Positions 33,443 to 42,346 of a stretch of DNA of 64,000 nt are shown in pieces. The number at the start of each line of letters is the position of its first letter. Position 1 is the stretch's first letter. The position numbers and the translations under genes are program-made. Origin of the DNA: CALDTK01 sp965215115 (GTDB taxonomy: Bacteria; Bacteroidota; Bacteroidia; Chitinophagales; Saprospiraceae); contig OZ244050.1 of the NCBI GenBank assembly GCA_965215115.1, positions 3,410,001 to 3,474,000 on the forward strand. The letters are read 5' to 3'. The notes below the pieces were generated by a model. It was given only the letters and a program-made list of their open reading frames with translations, was not told where the DNA came from and did no database searches.

Positions 33443-34240
33443 ATGGGCCGCCCCCAGTACATCGCCGTCGCCGTCGCCGTGGCACTGTTCGTGGTCTTCT
33501 ACTGGGGCCTCGAGCGCGTGCCGCCCCAGATGCGCGAGGGCGCCAGCGTCACGCAGCAACTGTCCACCACGAGCGCCCAGGCCCTCATCCGCGAGGCCTC
33601 CGACGGGATGGACGCCCGCACGGAGGCCTCGATACATGGTTTCGAACGCATGCTCGACGGCGCCGAGACCACCGAGCGCAAGGTCGAGGTCCTCAAGCAA
33701 CTCTCCGGCGCCTGGTACCGCGCCGGCCACCCCGCCCTCGCCGGGCACTACGCCGAACTCGTCGCCGAGGCCGCGCCGAGCGACACGGCCTGGGGCGTGG
33801 CCGCGACCACCTACAGCCTCTGCCTTCGCGCCGATAGCCTTTCGGCAAAACAGACGGCCTTCTGCACCGAGCGCGCGATGGTCGCCTACGAGACCGCGAT
33901 CTCGCTGGCGCCCGGGGCGACGGCGTACAAACTCAACTTCGCGATCCACCTCGCGGACAATCCTCCGGCCGACGACCCAATGCGCGGAATCTTGATCCTG
34001 CGCGAGCTAAATACCGCAAATCCGGACGATGTGAGCGTCTTGGTACAGCTCGGGCGCTTAGCTTTGCGGACCAATCAGTTGGACAAAGCCAGCGAGCGCC
34101 TCACCCGTGCCGTCGCGCTCGCCCCCGACAACCTCAGCGCCCAGTGCATCCTCGCCGAGGTAGCCGGGCGCCTCGGAAATGTGGCCCAGGCGGCCAACGC
34201 TTCGGAGGCTTGCCGGTTGCTACAACAGACCCCGGACTAA
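33443..34240 (+). CDS. Membrane-anchored TPR repeat protein
   Basis: The 265-residue protein has an N-terminal membrane anchor (about residues 5-25), a low-complexity region and then helical repeats. The C-terminal two (about residues 185-255) carry the TPR pattern, for example Leu-Val-Gln-Leu-Gly-Arg-Leu-Ala and Ala-Leu-Ala-Pro-Asp-Asn. It probably serves as a periplasm-facing scaffold. A motif with GCC/GGC stem is at 33837-33851. It sits between the HU and rng genes. Confidence 0.8.
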   Translation: MGRPQYIAVAVAVALFVVFYWGLERVPPQMREGASVTQQLSTTSAQALIREASDGMDARTEASIHGFERMLDGAETTERKVEVLKQLSGAWYRAGHPALAGHYAELVAEAAPSDTAWGVAATTYSLCLRADSLSAKQTAFCTERAMVAYETAISLAPGATAYKLNFAIHLADNPPADDPMRGILILRELNTANPDDVSVLVQLGRLALRTNQLDKASERLTRAVALAPDNLSAQCILAEVAGRLGNVAQAANASEACRLLQQTPD

Positions 34241-34264
34241 TCTCAACGAACTAAACCCCACTCT

Positions 34265-34360
34265 ATGCCCTGCGGCAAAAAGCGTAAGCGTCACAAGATC
34301 TCTACCCACAAGCGCAAGAAGCGCCTGCGTAAGAATCGCCACAAGAAGAAGAACCGCTAG
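34265..34360 (+). CDS. AURKAIP1/COX24-domain tiny basic protein (ribosome-associated)
   Basis: The 31-residue peptide starts Met-Pro-Cys-Gly-Lys-Lys-Arg-Lys-Arg-His-Lys and is made almost entirely of Lys, Arg and His, with the repeated His-Lys-Arg-Lys-Lys and Arg-Lys-Asn-Arg-His-Lys-Lys-Lys. This matches very short AURKAIP1/COX24 (mS38-like) proteins annotated in Bacteroidota, which probably bind the small ribosomal subunit. It lies between the TPR and rng genes and is easily missed because of its size. Confidence 0.85.
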   Translation: MPCGKKRKRHKISTHKRKKRLRKNRHKKKNR

Positions 34361-34582
34361 TCCACCGGACCGGGCCGCCACGATCATCGCGAGCGCCTCG
34401 TCCCGTGTACTGGCCTTTGCCGCGGCACGATCCGCGCACGAGAACCCGGTCGGCAGTAGCCGGCCGGGCTCTCGTCGCTTACGGTCGACGCCCCCTCCCC
34501 CCGTCCCCCCACGATCCGTCGCGCCGCAACCCTCCCCCCTTGCGCCACGCGGCCGTCCGTGAGGACCCACTCAGCCGACAGC

Positions 34583-36229
34583 ATGTCTCCAACCGATTCC
34601 CCGGAAGCGACCCGGTCGCCCCGTAAATCCTCCGGGAAGAAACGCCGCACCCGCGCCGCCGCCCCCCGCAACGACGCCGAACGCGACCTCGTCATCAAGC
34701 GCCTCGACAACACCGTCGAGATCGCCCTCCTCGAGCACGGGCGCCTCGTCGAACTCCACCACGAGCAACTCGACACCGAGCTCAGTGTCGGTGACATCTT
34801 CCTCGGGCGCGTCCGCAAGCTCAACCCCGGCCTCAACGCCGCCTTCATCGACATCGGCCAGGACAAGGAGGCCTTCCTGCACTACAGCGACCTCGGCCCA
34901 CAGTTCCTCTCGATGGTCAAGTTCGCCAACGGCGCCATCAACGGCACCTTCAAGACCGCCAAGCTCGACGGCTTCAAGCCCGAGCCGGACATCGACAAGG
35001 GTGGCGTCATCGGCGGGGTCCTCAAGTCCAAGCAGGACCTCCTCTTCCAAGTCTCCAAGGAGCCGATCTCGACCAAGGGCCCGCGCATCGAGGCGGTCAT
35101 CAACCTCCCCGGCCGCTACGTCGTCCTCACGCCCTTCGGCAAGGGCGTCAACGTCTCCAAGAAGATCGGCAGCCCCGAGGAGCGCCAACGCCTCAAGGCC
35201 GTCGTCCAGAGCATCCGCCCGGCACAGTTCGGCGTCATCGTCCGCACCGCCGCCGAGGGTCGCCAGACCGAAGAACTCATCGAGGACATCCAGAAGCTCA
35301 CCGAGCAGTGGGAGGAGGTCTTTCGCCAACTACACAAGGCCAAGGCCCCCAAGAAGCTCCTCAGCGAACTCGACAAGACCAGCGGCCTGCTGCGCGACCT
35401 GCTGAGCGATGCCTTCAACCGCGTCGTCGTCGACGACGCCGACATGTACGCCGACCTCCGTAGGTTCATGGAGGAGATCGCGCCCGACCGCGTCGAGATC
35501 CTCAAGCACCACGCCGACACCTCCGACGTGTTCGACCGCTACGGCGTCTCGCGCCAGATCAAGGCGAGCTTCGGGAAGACCGTCACCGTGGCCGCCGGGG
35601 CCTACCTCGTCATCGAGAGTACCGAGGCCATGCACGTGGTCGACGTCAACTCCGGCAACAAGGCCAGCCGCAACCACGACGACGCCCTCCTCAAGGTCAA
35701 CGTCGATGCCGGTCGCGAGGTCGCCCGCCAGATGCGCCTCCGGGACATGGGCGGCCTCATCGTGGTCGACTTCATCGACATGAAGAACCCCGAGCACCGG
35801 ACGCAACTCCTCCAGGAGGTCCGCGACGCGATGGCCGGCGACCGCGCCCAGCATACCGTCCTGCCGCTCAGTAAGTTCGGCCTCATGCAGATCACGCGCC
35901 AGCGGGTCCGCCCCGAGATCAAGCTCAGCACCGCCGAGGTCTGCCCGACGTGCAAGGGCACCGGCGAGGTCAACCCCACCGAACTCGTCATCGACGACAT
36001 CGAGCGTGACCTCGACAAGCTCCTCGGCTCCGTGCCCCACGCCAAGCTCCGCCTCCGGGTCCACCCCTTCGTCCACGCCTACCTCACCAAGGGCATCCCG
36101 AGCGTGCAGATGCGCTGGCTCTGGCGCCACCAGACCTGGCTCAAGATGGAACCCACCGAGGGCCTGGGCCTCACGGAGTACCTGTTCTTCGACCAGGCCG
36201 GCGAGGAGATCAGGTTGGGCTTGAATTAG
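34583..36229 (+). CDS. rng: Ribonuclease E/G family protein
   Basis: The ATG at 34583 gives 548 residues (an in-frame GTG at 34559 is possible). The S1 domain is near the N-terminus. Catalytic Asp354 (Asp-Val-Asn-Ser-Gly-Asn) and Asp396 (Val-Val-Asp-Phe-Ile-Asp) match the RNase E pair, and the zinc-link Cys454-Pro-Thr-Cys457 follows. It lacks a long RNase E-like C-terminal scaffold, so RNase G-type rRNA/mRNA processing is likely. No mini-hairpin motif occurs in this conserved gene. Confidence 0.92.
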   Translation: MSPTDSPEATRSPRKSSGKKRRTRAAAPRNDAERDLVIKRLDNTVEIALLEHGRLVELHHEQLDTELSVGDIFLGRVRKLNPGLNAAFIDIGQDKEAFLHYSDLGPQFLSMVKFANGAINGTFKTAKLDGFKPEPDIDKGGVIGGVLKSKQDLLFQVSKEPISTKGPRIEAVINLPGRYVVLTPFGKGVNVSKKIGSPEERQRLKAVVQSIRPAQFGVIVRTAAEGRQTEELIEDIQKLTEQWEEVFRQLHKAKAPKKLLSELDKTSGLLRDLLSDAFNRVVVDDADMYADLRRFMEEIAPDRVEILKHHADTSDVFDRYGVSRQIKASFGKTVTVAAGAYLVIESTEAMHVVDVNSGNKASRNHDDALLKVNVDAGREVARQMRLRDMGGLIVVDFIDMKNPEHRTQLLQEVRDAMAGDRAQHTVLPLSKFGLMQITRQRVRPEIKLSTAEVCPTCKGTGEVNPTELVIDDIERDLDKLLGSVPHAKLRLRVHPFVHAYLTKGIPSVQMRWLWRHQTWLKMEPTEGLGLTEYLFFDQAGEEIRLGLN

Positions 36230-36401
36230 ACCCCATTAAGAGTATCGGGGTTGATTGCGAGAGTGAGGCTCGTCGGTGTTGCTCACCCAGTGGAGTAACG
36301 GGAGTCACAAACGTCTGCAAGGCCTCCGTGACCCTCCATGCCCCGGTGCGTCTCCGTGGTGCAGGACCGGCTGCGAAGCGGCTCCCTCTCGGCAGCCAGT
36401 C

Positions 36402-37964
36402 TTAAAGCCTTACGGTCCTCACCACCCGCACCGCGTCCCCCTCCTGCAGGCGGAACACGATCACGCCTTTAGGATAAGCCCCCGCGTCCACGCTCACCGT
36501 TTGCTCCCCGACCGGTAGTCGTCGGTCGAACAACTGCTCCACCACCGACCCCTGCACATCGAAAGCCGTCAGACTCACGCGACCCGCCCGCGCCAGCGTA
36601 AAGCTCAGCGACAGTCGATCACCGAAGACAGATGGCGCCGCACTCAGCTTCAGCACATCCGCATCCCGCCCGGAGACCTTCACCACCGGCGCATCGCAGT
36701 TCCGCAGGATCGGCAGGCGCTGGTAACCTTCATGTAGGATCTCCCGCACCCCCGCCGCGGGCAGCTTAAACCAATCCTCCAGGATCGACCCGTACACGTC
36801 GCGGAAGTCGTACTGCATCGCGACCCCCTCCTGCTCGCTTACGTTTCGGTCGATCTCAGGATTCTGCCCCAGCACACCGGGCTCGACGCAGTCACCGAAG
36901 ACGATCAGCGGGGCGGCACTCCCGTGGTCGGTACCGGCGGCGGCGTTCGAGCGGATGCGGCGGCCGAACTCGGAGTACGTCATCCCGATGATCCGCTCCC
37001 CGAGGCCCTGCGCCTTTATGTCCGCCATGAAGGCCGCGATCGCGTCGGAGAGGGTCGCCAGGAGTTGGGCGTGACTCCCCTCGTGCGTCGCGCCGTCCTC
37101 GACCTGGTTGGCGTGTGTGTCGAAGCCGCCGAGGGTGACGACGTACGCCTTCGTCCTGAGCCCGCCGCTGATCATCTGGACCACGGACCGCAGCTGTTGC
37201 GCCAGCCGATTACCGCTCGGGTAGTCGACGACGGTCTTGCCCGCGAGTGCTTTCTGCTGCACGACCCGGCCGTAGCTATTCGCCTGCGCGATGGTAGTTC
37301 GGAGGAAGTCGAGCTCGGAGCCGTACTCGTTGTCGGGACTCGCCCCGCCGGCCCCCTCCAGCAGCGAGGTCACCGACAGTGGGTTATTGACCGTGAGCGT
37401 AAAGCTGCCGAGCAAGCCCTGGCAGGTCTCGCTCGCGATGTTGCCGAGCGTAATCGCGACCGGGTCGGTATCGACGGCGTTGGGGTACCCTTCCGGAAAC
37501 CCCGGGTACACCGTGTCGAAGTAACGACCGAGCCAGCCCGTCCGCAAGGTGTCGCGACTGCCCGAGGCGGCGTTCCAGATATCGCCCGAGCGGAAGTGGC
37601 TCCGGTTTTGGTCCGGGTAGCCGACCCCCTGTACGATCCCGATCTTGGCCTCGTCCCACAGGCCTCGGACACTCGTGAGACTCGGGTGTAGTCCCGTGCG
37701 CTCGTCGAGCCGCAGCAGGCGGTTTTGCGGAAGCGTCACATTGCCCCGCACCGCCGCCAGGTTGTCTAGCTGGTCGAGGGGGACCACGGTGTTGAGCCCG
37801 TCGTTGCCGCCCGTCAGGTTGATGAGGACCAACACCCGGTCCGATGGATCGGCCAGCAGCGCGCTGAAGAGCGAACTGCTCGGAAAGCTAAACGGCACCT
37901 TGCCGCCGATGAGCGGCAGGGCCGCGGCGCTCGTGCCTAGGAATTGGCGTCGGTTGATGGACAT
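36402..37964 (-). CDS. DUF1501 domain secreted protein with T9SS-like tail
   Basis: The 520-residue protein starts with an Arg-Arg-Gln-Phe-Leu-Gly Tat-like signal. The core is DUF1501 (alkaline-phosphatase-like superfamily): Asn-Leu-Thr-Gly-Gly-Asn-Asp-Gly-Leu-Asn-Thr-Val, Ser-His-Phe-Arg-Ser-Gly-Asp and Gly-Gly-Phe-Asp-Thr-His. The last ~80 residues resemble a T9SS sorting domain. DUF1501 and DUF1800 genes nearly always occur together; both proteins are exported and their role is unknown. It follows the DUF1800 gene by 19 bp. A motif copy at 37722-37734. Confidence 0.9.
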   Translation of the reverse strand: MSINRRQFLGTSAAALPLIGGKVPFSFPSSSLFSALLADPSDRVLVLINLTGGNDGLNTVVPLDQLDNLAAVRGNVTLPQNRLLRLDERTGLHPSLTSVRGLWDEAKIGIVQGVGYPDQNRSHFRSGDIWNAASGSRDTLRTGWLGRYFDTVYPGFPEGYPNAVDTDPVAITLGNIASETCQGLLGSFTLTVNNPLSVTSLLEGAGGASPDNEYGSELDFLRTTIAQANSYGRVVQQKALAGKTVVDYPSGNRLAQQLRSVVQMISGGLRTKAYVVTLGGFDTHANQVEDGATHEGSHAQLLATLSDAIAAFMADIKAQGLGERIIGMTYSEFGRRIRSNAAAGTDHGSAAPLIVFGDCVEPGVLGQNPEIDRNVSEQEGVAMQYDFRDVYGSILEDWFKLPAAGVREILHEGYQRLPILRNCDAPVVKVSGRDADVLKLSAAPSVFGDRLSLSFTLARAGRVSLTAFDVQGSVVEQLFDRRLPVGEQTVSVDAGAYPKGVIVFRLQEGDAVRVVRTVRL

Positions 37965-37983
37965 AGTAGTCGGGGCTAGCGGG

Positions 37984-39579
37984 CTAGTAGAGGCGGAACT
38001 CAGCGGAGGAGGCGATCGCGAAGACCAGTTCGTGCAGTCGATTCAGGACGGCCCTGCGGAGCTTGTCGTCGCCGGGCCTGTCGAGGTGCTTACCGTACTC
38101 GACGGTCCACTCGAAGTCCGGCAGCCCCGGGATGAGGACCTCCTTCAGGGCCGCGAGCTGCGTGTCGGCCAGCGCCACCGGCAGCATGACGTCGGTGAGC
38201 TCGCGGACGAGGTCGTTCGGGTCCGACGGATTCTCGAAGCCCGCGATCAGGGCCAGGACATCGACCTGGAACACGGTGTTGGCGTTGCGCCGGTACCCTG
38301 AGAAGATGCCGGAGCGCGCGGCCTGCGTCCGGTACTGAAGCGTACTGGCGTTGATCCAGAAGCGATTGTAGCCCGGGGCCTGGTGGTAAGCCTTGAAGCC
38401 CGCCACGCTCGGCGGGGCCGTGAGCGCCATCTCCTGCGCCTCGCAGGTGTTGTTGATGCGCTGTAGGAGCCAGTAGCGGTGGTCCGGGTCCTCCGGGAGC
38501 GCGAGGCCCAGGGCGGCGGTCAGGTCGAGGACCTCGTCGAGCGGGCTCTTGACCAAGCCCCCGCGGAAGCGCTCCTCGTAAAAGTGGGCGCTGTTGAGCA
38601 GGAGCCGTATCGGCACCTCGATGCGGTAGCCCGACTCCCGGAAGGCTGCCGACAGGGGCTCGATCACGTCGCGCTCGACGGCGTCGTCGATGCGGTGGTA
38701 CACGAACCAGCGGTAGAGCTTGCGGCAGAAGTAGTCCCCGGCGCGCTCCTGGGCGAAGATCAGGTCGACCACGGCGGCGTACTCGTCCTCGTCGCCGTTG
38801 GCGATGCTGGCCCCGCCGAAACGCGCGCTCATCACTTTGGTCGTCGTGTCGTGGTGCCGCTTCGAGAAGGCAGACCTGGGCTGCAACGCGGGGTCGGTCC
38901 TGAGTTGGTCGAGTACTTGCCACCCTGTCAGTGCGCGCGCGAGGGCGCGGACGTCGTCCTCGGTGTAGTTGCTGTAGTCGCCGGGGCCGACGAGTGGCCC
39001 CTTCCCGATGGTGAACAGCTCCAGGAGCTCGCGGGCGTAGTTCTCGTTCGGGCTCGAGGCGCGGTTGTCCTTACCGTTGAGGAACAGCAGCATCAGCGGC
39101 TCGACGCTGACCTTTTTCACGAGTTCCGGGAGGGTCCCGAACATCCCCCGGCGCAGGGTCTCGTAGAAGCGGTAGACGATGCGCATGTCGCCGCTGCGCT
39201 CCACGCCGAAGTGATTGACGAAGAACAACAGCATGCGGCGCTCCAGCGAGAAGCCCCCCTCGTAGAAGTTGCCGACCATCCAGTTCCGCACCGAGATCTG
39301 GCGATAATTATTCACGCTGAGCCCCGTCACCGCCGGAGCCGTGACCCAGGTTTCGCCGTAGCGCACGTTCGGGTCCTCGGCGTCGGTGTGGCGCACCGGG
39401 GGCGGCACCGGGGCATCGGGGGCGAAGAGTCGATCGAGGGAGCCCGCCAGACCGATACGCGCCGCCACCGCGACCCGCTCCGGCGTCACGGCGAAGGTGG
39501 TGCGCCGCAGGAGGTGCGCGGCTTGCGTTTTGCCGAAAGGCCCATCGTAGGGGAGCAAGGCCGCGGAGGTCATCGCCAT
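37984..39579 (-). CDS. DUF1800 domain-containing protein
   Basis: The 531-residue protein matches the DUF1800 family: His-Leu-Leu-Arg-Arg-Thr-Thr-Phe near the start, Asn-His-Phe-Gly-Val, Asn-Tyr-Ala-Arg-Glu-Leu-Leu-Glu-Leu-Phe-Thr-Ile-Gly, and Phe-Lys-Ala-Tyr-His-Gln-Ala-Pro-Gly-Tyr. These helical proteins partner with DUF1501 proteins. There is no clear signal peptide at this start. A GCC/GGC-stem motif at 39527-39541 lies near the 5' end, just ahead of the conserved region. Confidence 0.9.
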   Translation of the reverse strand: MAMTSAALLPYDGPFGKTQAAHLLRRTTFAVTPERVAVAARIGLAGSLDRLFAPDAPVPPPVRHTDAEDPNVRYGETWVTAPAVTGLSVNNYRQISVRNWMVGNFYEGGFSLERRMLLFFVNHFGVERSGDMRIVYRFYETLRRGMFGTLPELVKKVSVEPLMLLFLNGKDNRASSPNENYARELLELFTIGKGPLVGPGDYSNYTEDDVRALARALTGWQVLDQLRTDPALQPRSAFSKRHHDTTTKVMSARFGGASIANGDEDEYAAVVDLIFAQERAGDYFCRKLYRWFVYHRIDDAVERDVIEPLSAAFRESGYRIEVPIRLLLNSAHFYEERFRGGLVKSPLDEVLDLTAALGLALPEDPDHRYWLLQRINNTCEAQEMALTAPPSVAGFKAYHQAPGYNRFWINASTLQYRTQAARSGIFSGYRRNANTVFQVDVLALIAGFENPSDPNDLVRELTDVMLPVALADTQLAALKEVLIPGLPDFEWTVEYGKHLDRPGDDKLRRAVLNRLHELVFAIASSAEFRLY

Positions 39580-39673
39580 GGTACGGGTTAGAGTGCGCCG
39601 GGCGCGGAAGGTTTAATCCTCGGGGGAGTGCACAATACATACCAGCTTTGCAGTAGCGGCTCGGAGAGGGTAC

Positions 39674-39688
39674 GGCTTTCGCCAAAAC
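39674..39688 (-). repeat. Mini-hairpin motif, commonest form (intergenic)
   Basis: The exact 15-mer lies in the 220-bp divergent region between the DUF1800 gene and the first GMC oxidoreductase gene, about 40 bp upstream of a candidate -7 box. Confidence 0.85.
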
Positions 39689-39726
39689 TGTCAAATTCGG
39701 TGGTGACGTGCGGAAAATCGCAATAT

Positions 39727-39734
39727 TATCGTTG
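39727..39734 (+). promoter_or_regulatory. Candidate -7 box for the GMC operon
   Basis: TATCGTTG matches TAnnTTTG with one mismatch and lies 65 bp before the ATG at 39800. No convincing TTG lies at the right distance upstream, so this is a weak call. Confidence 0.3.
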
Positions 39735-39799
39735 TAGACATGGCCCGCGCCACAAGATGCACGGCGAGTGCCGTATACTTACCGAGCTTAACGAAACCT

Positions 39800-41554
39800 A
39801 TGCCGATCACGCTATTTTCCGACGACAGCCCCCGCGAGTACGACGCCATCGTCGTCGGCTCGGGGATCTCCGGCGGGTGGGCCGCGAAAGAACTCACCGA
39901 AGCCGGCCTCAAGACCCTCGTTTTGGAGCGCGGGCGCCACATCGAACACGGGGACTACCCGACGGCCTCTTTCGACCCCTGGGACTGGGAGGACGAGGGC
40001 CACGGCGAGCACGCCCTGCGCGACCGCCTCACCGTCGAGGAGGCCAAGGAGTACTTCAAGCAGGCCCGCACCGGCTACACCACCGCGCGCTCGCACAAGC
40101 ACCACTTCGTCAAGGACACCGAGCACCCGTACCTCGAGGAGCCCGGCGGGCGCTTCGACTGGATGCGCGGCTACCAGACCGGCGGGCGCTCGCTGGTGTG
40201 GGGGCGGCAGAGCTACCGCTGGTCCGACATCGACTTCGAGGCCAACAAGAAGGAAGGGATCGCCGTGGACTGGCCGATCCGCTACGCCGACCTCAAGCCT
40301 TACTACGACAAGGTCGAGGGCTACATCGGGGTCTCCGGCATGAACGAAAACTGGGAGGCGCTCCCGGACGGGGACTTCGAACCCCCGATGGACTTCACGG
40401 CCCCGGAGGCGTACTTGCGCGACAAGGTGAAGGAGAAGTTCGACGACCGCATTGTCACCATCGGGCGCACGGCCCACCTCACGGGCCAGGCCGGGCGCCC
40501 CGAGCAGAACCGGCAGTCGTGCCAGTTCCGCAACCGCTGCATGCGGGGCTGTCCCTACGGGGCGTACTTCTCGAGCAACTCGAGCACCCTGCCGGCGGCC
40601 GAGAAGACCGGCAACCTCACGCTGCGGCCCTTCTCGATCGTCCACTCCATCATCCGCGACGAGGCCACGGGCCTGGCCACGGGCGTGCGCGTCATCGACC
40701 AGGAGACCAAGGCCGCGCACGAGTTCGGCGCCAAGGTGATCTTCCTCAACGCCTCGGCCATCGGCTCGACGGCAATCCTGATGCAGTCCGGGGACTGGGC
40801 CAACGAGTCCGACCAGCTCGGGCGCAACGTCATGGACCACCACCTCGGCGCCGGCGTCAATGCGAACGTCGAAGGCTTCGAGGACGTCTACTACGCCGGG
40901 CGGCGCGCCAACGGTATGTACGTGCCGCGCTTCCGCAACCTCCCGACCTCGAAGACGAAGGTCGACTTCCTGCGGGGCTACGGCTACCAGGGGGGCGCCA
41001 GCCGCCAGGGCTGGTCGCGCGGCATCGCCGAGGTCGCCTACGGGGGGCGCTTCAAGGAGGACATCATGACGCCCGGGCGCTGGACGATCGGGATGATGGG
41101 CTTCGGGGAGATCCTCCCGTACGAGTCCAACACCGTGCGCCTGCACCCGACCGAGAAGGACCAGTGGGGCCTGCCGCTGCTGGTGTTCAACACCAAGATC
41201 GGCGAGAACGAGATCAAGATGCGCGAGGACATCCTCGTGGCCGGTGCCGAGATCTTCGAGGCCGCAGGCTTCAAGGACATCTCGACCTGGGAGCGGGGCT
41301 ACAACAAGGACGGCAAAGAAGGCTACGGCGTCGGGCTCGGGATCCACGAGATGGGCACCGCGCGCATGGGGCGCGACCCGCGCACGAGCGTCCTCGACGC
41401 CCACAACCGCGTGCACGCCTGCAAGAATGTCTACGTCACCGACGGCGCCGCGATGACGAGCGCCGCGTGCGTCAACCCCTCCCTCACCTACATGGCCCTT
41501 ACCGCGCGCGCCGCCGAGCACGCCGTTGGGGAGCTCAAGAAAATGAACCTCTAA
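39800..41554 (+). CDS. GMC-type FAD oxidoreductase 1 (sugar dehydrogenase large subunit-like)
   Basis: The 584-residue protein starts at ATG 39800. The FAD dinucleotide motif Gly-Ser-Gly-Ile-Ser-Gly follows, then Gly-Gly-Arg-Ser-Leu-Val-Trp-Gly. A cysteine loop (Cys-x5-Cys-x3-Cys-Pro-Tyr-Gly) resembles the cluster-binding loop of FAD-dependent glucose dehydrogenase alpha subunits. The C-terminal part has His-Glu-Met-Gly-Thr-Ala-Arg-Met-Gly and Asn-Pro-Ser-Leu-Thr, typical of GMC C-terminal domains. It is followed after 2 bp by the small-subunit gene, making a membrane-linked dehydrogenase that oxidises sugars, perhaps at C3. No mini-hairpin motif is present. Confidence 0.9.
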   Translation: MPITLFSDDSPREYDAIVVGSGISGGWAAKELTEAGLKTLVLERGRHIEHGDYPTASFDPWDWEDEGHGEHALRDRLTVEEAKEYFKQARTGYTTARSHKHHFVKDTEHPYLEEPGGRFDWMRGYQTGGRSLVWGRQSYRWSDIDFEANKKEGIAVDWPIRYADLKPYYDKVEGYIGVSGMNENWEALPDGDFEPPMDFTAPEAYLRDKVKEKFDDRIVTIGRTAHLTGQAGRPEQNRQSCQFRNRCMRGCPYGAYFSSNSSTLPAAEKTGNLTLRPFSIVHSIIRDEATGLATGVRVIDQETKAAHEFGAKVIFLNASAIGSTAILMQSGDWANESDQLGRNVMDHHLGAGVNANVEGFEDVYYAGRRANGMYVPRFRNLPTSKTKVDFLRGYGYQGGASRQGWSRGIAEVAYGGRFKEDIMTPGRWTIGMMGFGEILPYESNTVRLHPTEKDQWGLPLLVFNTKIGENEIKMREDILVAGAEIFEAAGFKDISTWERGYNKDGKEGYGVGLGIHEMGTARMGRDPRTSVLDAHNRVHACKNVYVTDGAAMTSAACVNPSLTYMALTARAAEHAVGELKKMNL

Positions 41555-41556
41555 TC

Positions 41557-42303
41557 ATGGGACCACTCACCCGGCGCGACGCGCTCAAGTACATCGGCCT
41601 CGGCTTCGGCGGGGCGGCCATCGCGCCGTCCGCCCTCCTTTCCGCCTGCCGCAAGGCAGCCTCGGACCCCACGTACGCTTACCAGTCGTTTAGCGCGCCC
41701 CAGGCCGCGTCCCTGCGCCTGATCCAGGACATGATCCTCCCGAAGACCGAGGGCTCGCCGTCGGCCTCGGAGGTCGGCTCGGTCGAGTTCGCGGACGCCT
41801 ACGTCACCCACGCCTACGAAGCGGCCGACAAGGCCCGCCTCCTGCACCAGCTCGACCGTTTTGCCGCAAGGCTCAAAGACGAACAGGGCGCCGATCTCGA
41901 CGACGCCACCCCGGAGCAGGTCGAGGCAATGTTCAAGACCTACTTCGTCGACTACGAGGCCCCCGTCGCCGCGAAGTCGGCCACTGTCATGATCGAGGGC
42001 AACGAGGTCGCGGCCCCCGACCGCGCGGGCATCGACGACGGCGAGGCCTCCGCCGGCGAGACCAAGCTCGGCGAAAACCTCAACACCCACGAGCAGGTCG
42101 AGGCGCCGGTGCCGCAGTACGGCGACGACGGCATGGAGATCAACGCCATGCTCAAGGGCCTGCGCGGGATGACCCTCGAGAGCTACTTCCAGAGCGAGTA
42201 CGTCGGCGAGGAGGTCCTCAACTACGCCGAGGTGCCCGGGAAGTGGATCGGGCAGATGCCGCTCAGCGATCTCCCGCGCGCCAACCGGTCGTGGAGCCTC
42301 TAG
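41557..42303 (+). CDS. Gluconate 2-dehydrogenase subunit 3 family protein
   Basis: The 248-residue protein has a Tat-type signal (Thr-Arg-Arg-Asp-Ala-Leu-Lys) with a lipobox-like Leu-Ser-Ala-Cys, then the helical subunit 3 domain (Leu-Ile-Gln-Asp-Met-Ile-Leu-Pro-Lys-Thr near the start; Phe-Gln-Ser-Glu-Tyr-Val-Gly-Glu-Glu near the end). The small subunit exports its flavoprotein partner through Tat and stabilises it. It lies between two GMC genes, 2 bp after the first and 43 bp before the second, and could serve both. A GCC/GGC-stem motif with GCAA loop at 41868-41882. Confidence 0.88.
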   Translation: MGPLTRRDALKYIGLGFGGAAIAPSALLSACRKAASDPTYAYQSFSAPQAASLRLIQDMILPKTEGSPSASEVGSVEFADAYVTHAYEAADKARLLHQLDRFAARLKDEQGADLDDATPEQVEAMFKTYFVDYEAPVAAKSATVMIEGNEVAAPDRAGIDDGEASAGETKLGENLNTHEQVEAPVPQYGDDGMEINAMLKGLRGMTLESYFQSEYVGEEVLNYAEVPGKWIGQMPLSDLPRANRSWSL

Positions 42304-42346
42304 CGCGGCGGCCCCGCCGACGCCTTCGTAACTACCGCACGCCGCT

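Noticed and set aside
34263..34283. GCC-GCAG-GGC hairpin after a T-run (minus strand) at the tiny basic protein start
   Set aside because: Loop not GNRA and the bases encode the conserved start of the protein.
39812..41521. Long reading frames antisense to GMC, glt, carB and purF genes
   Set aside because: These are shadows caused by high GC and codon bias; no start context, domain or motif supports them.
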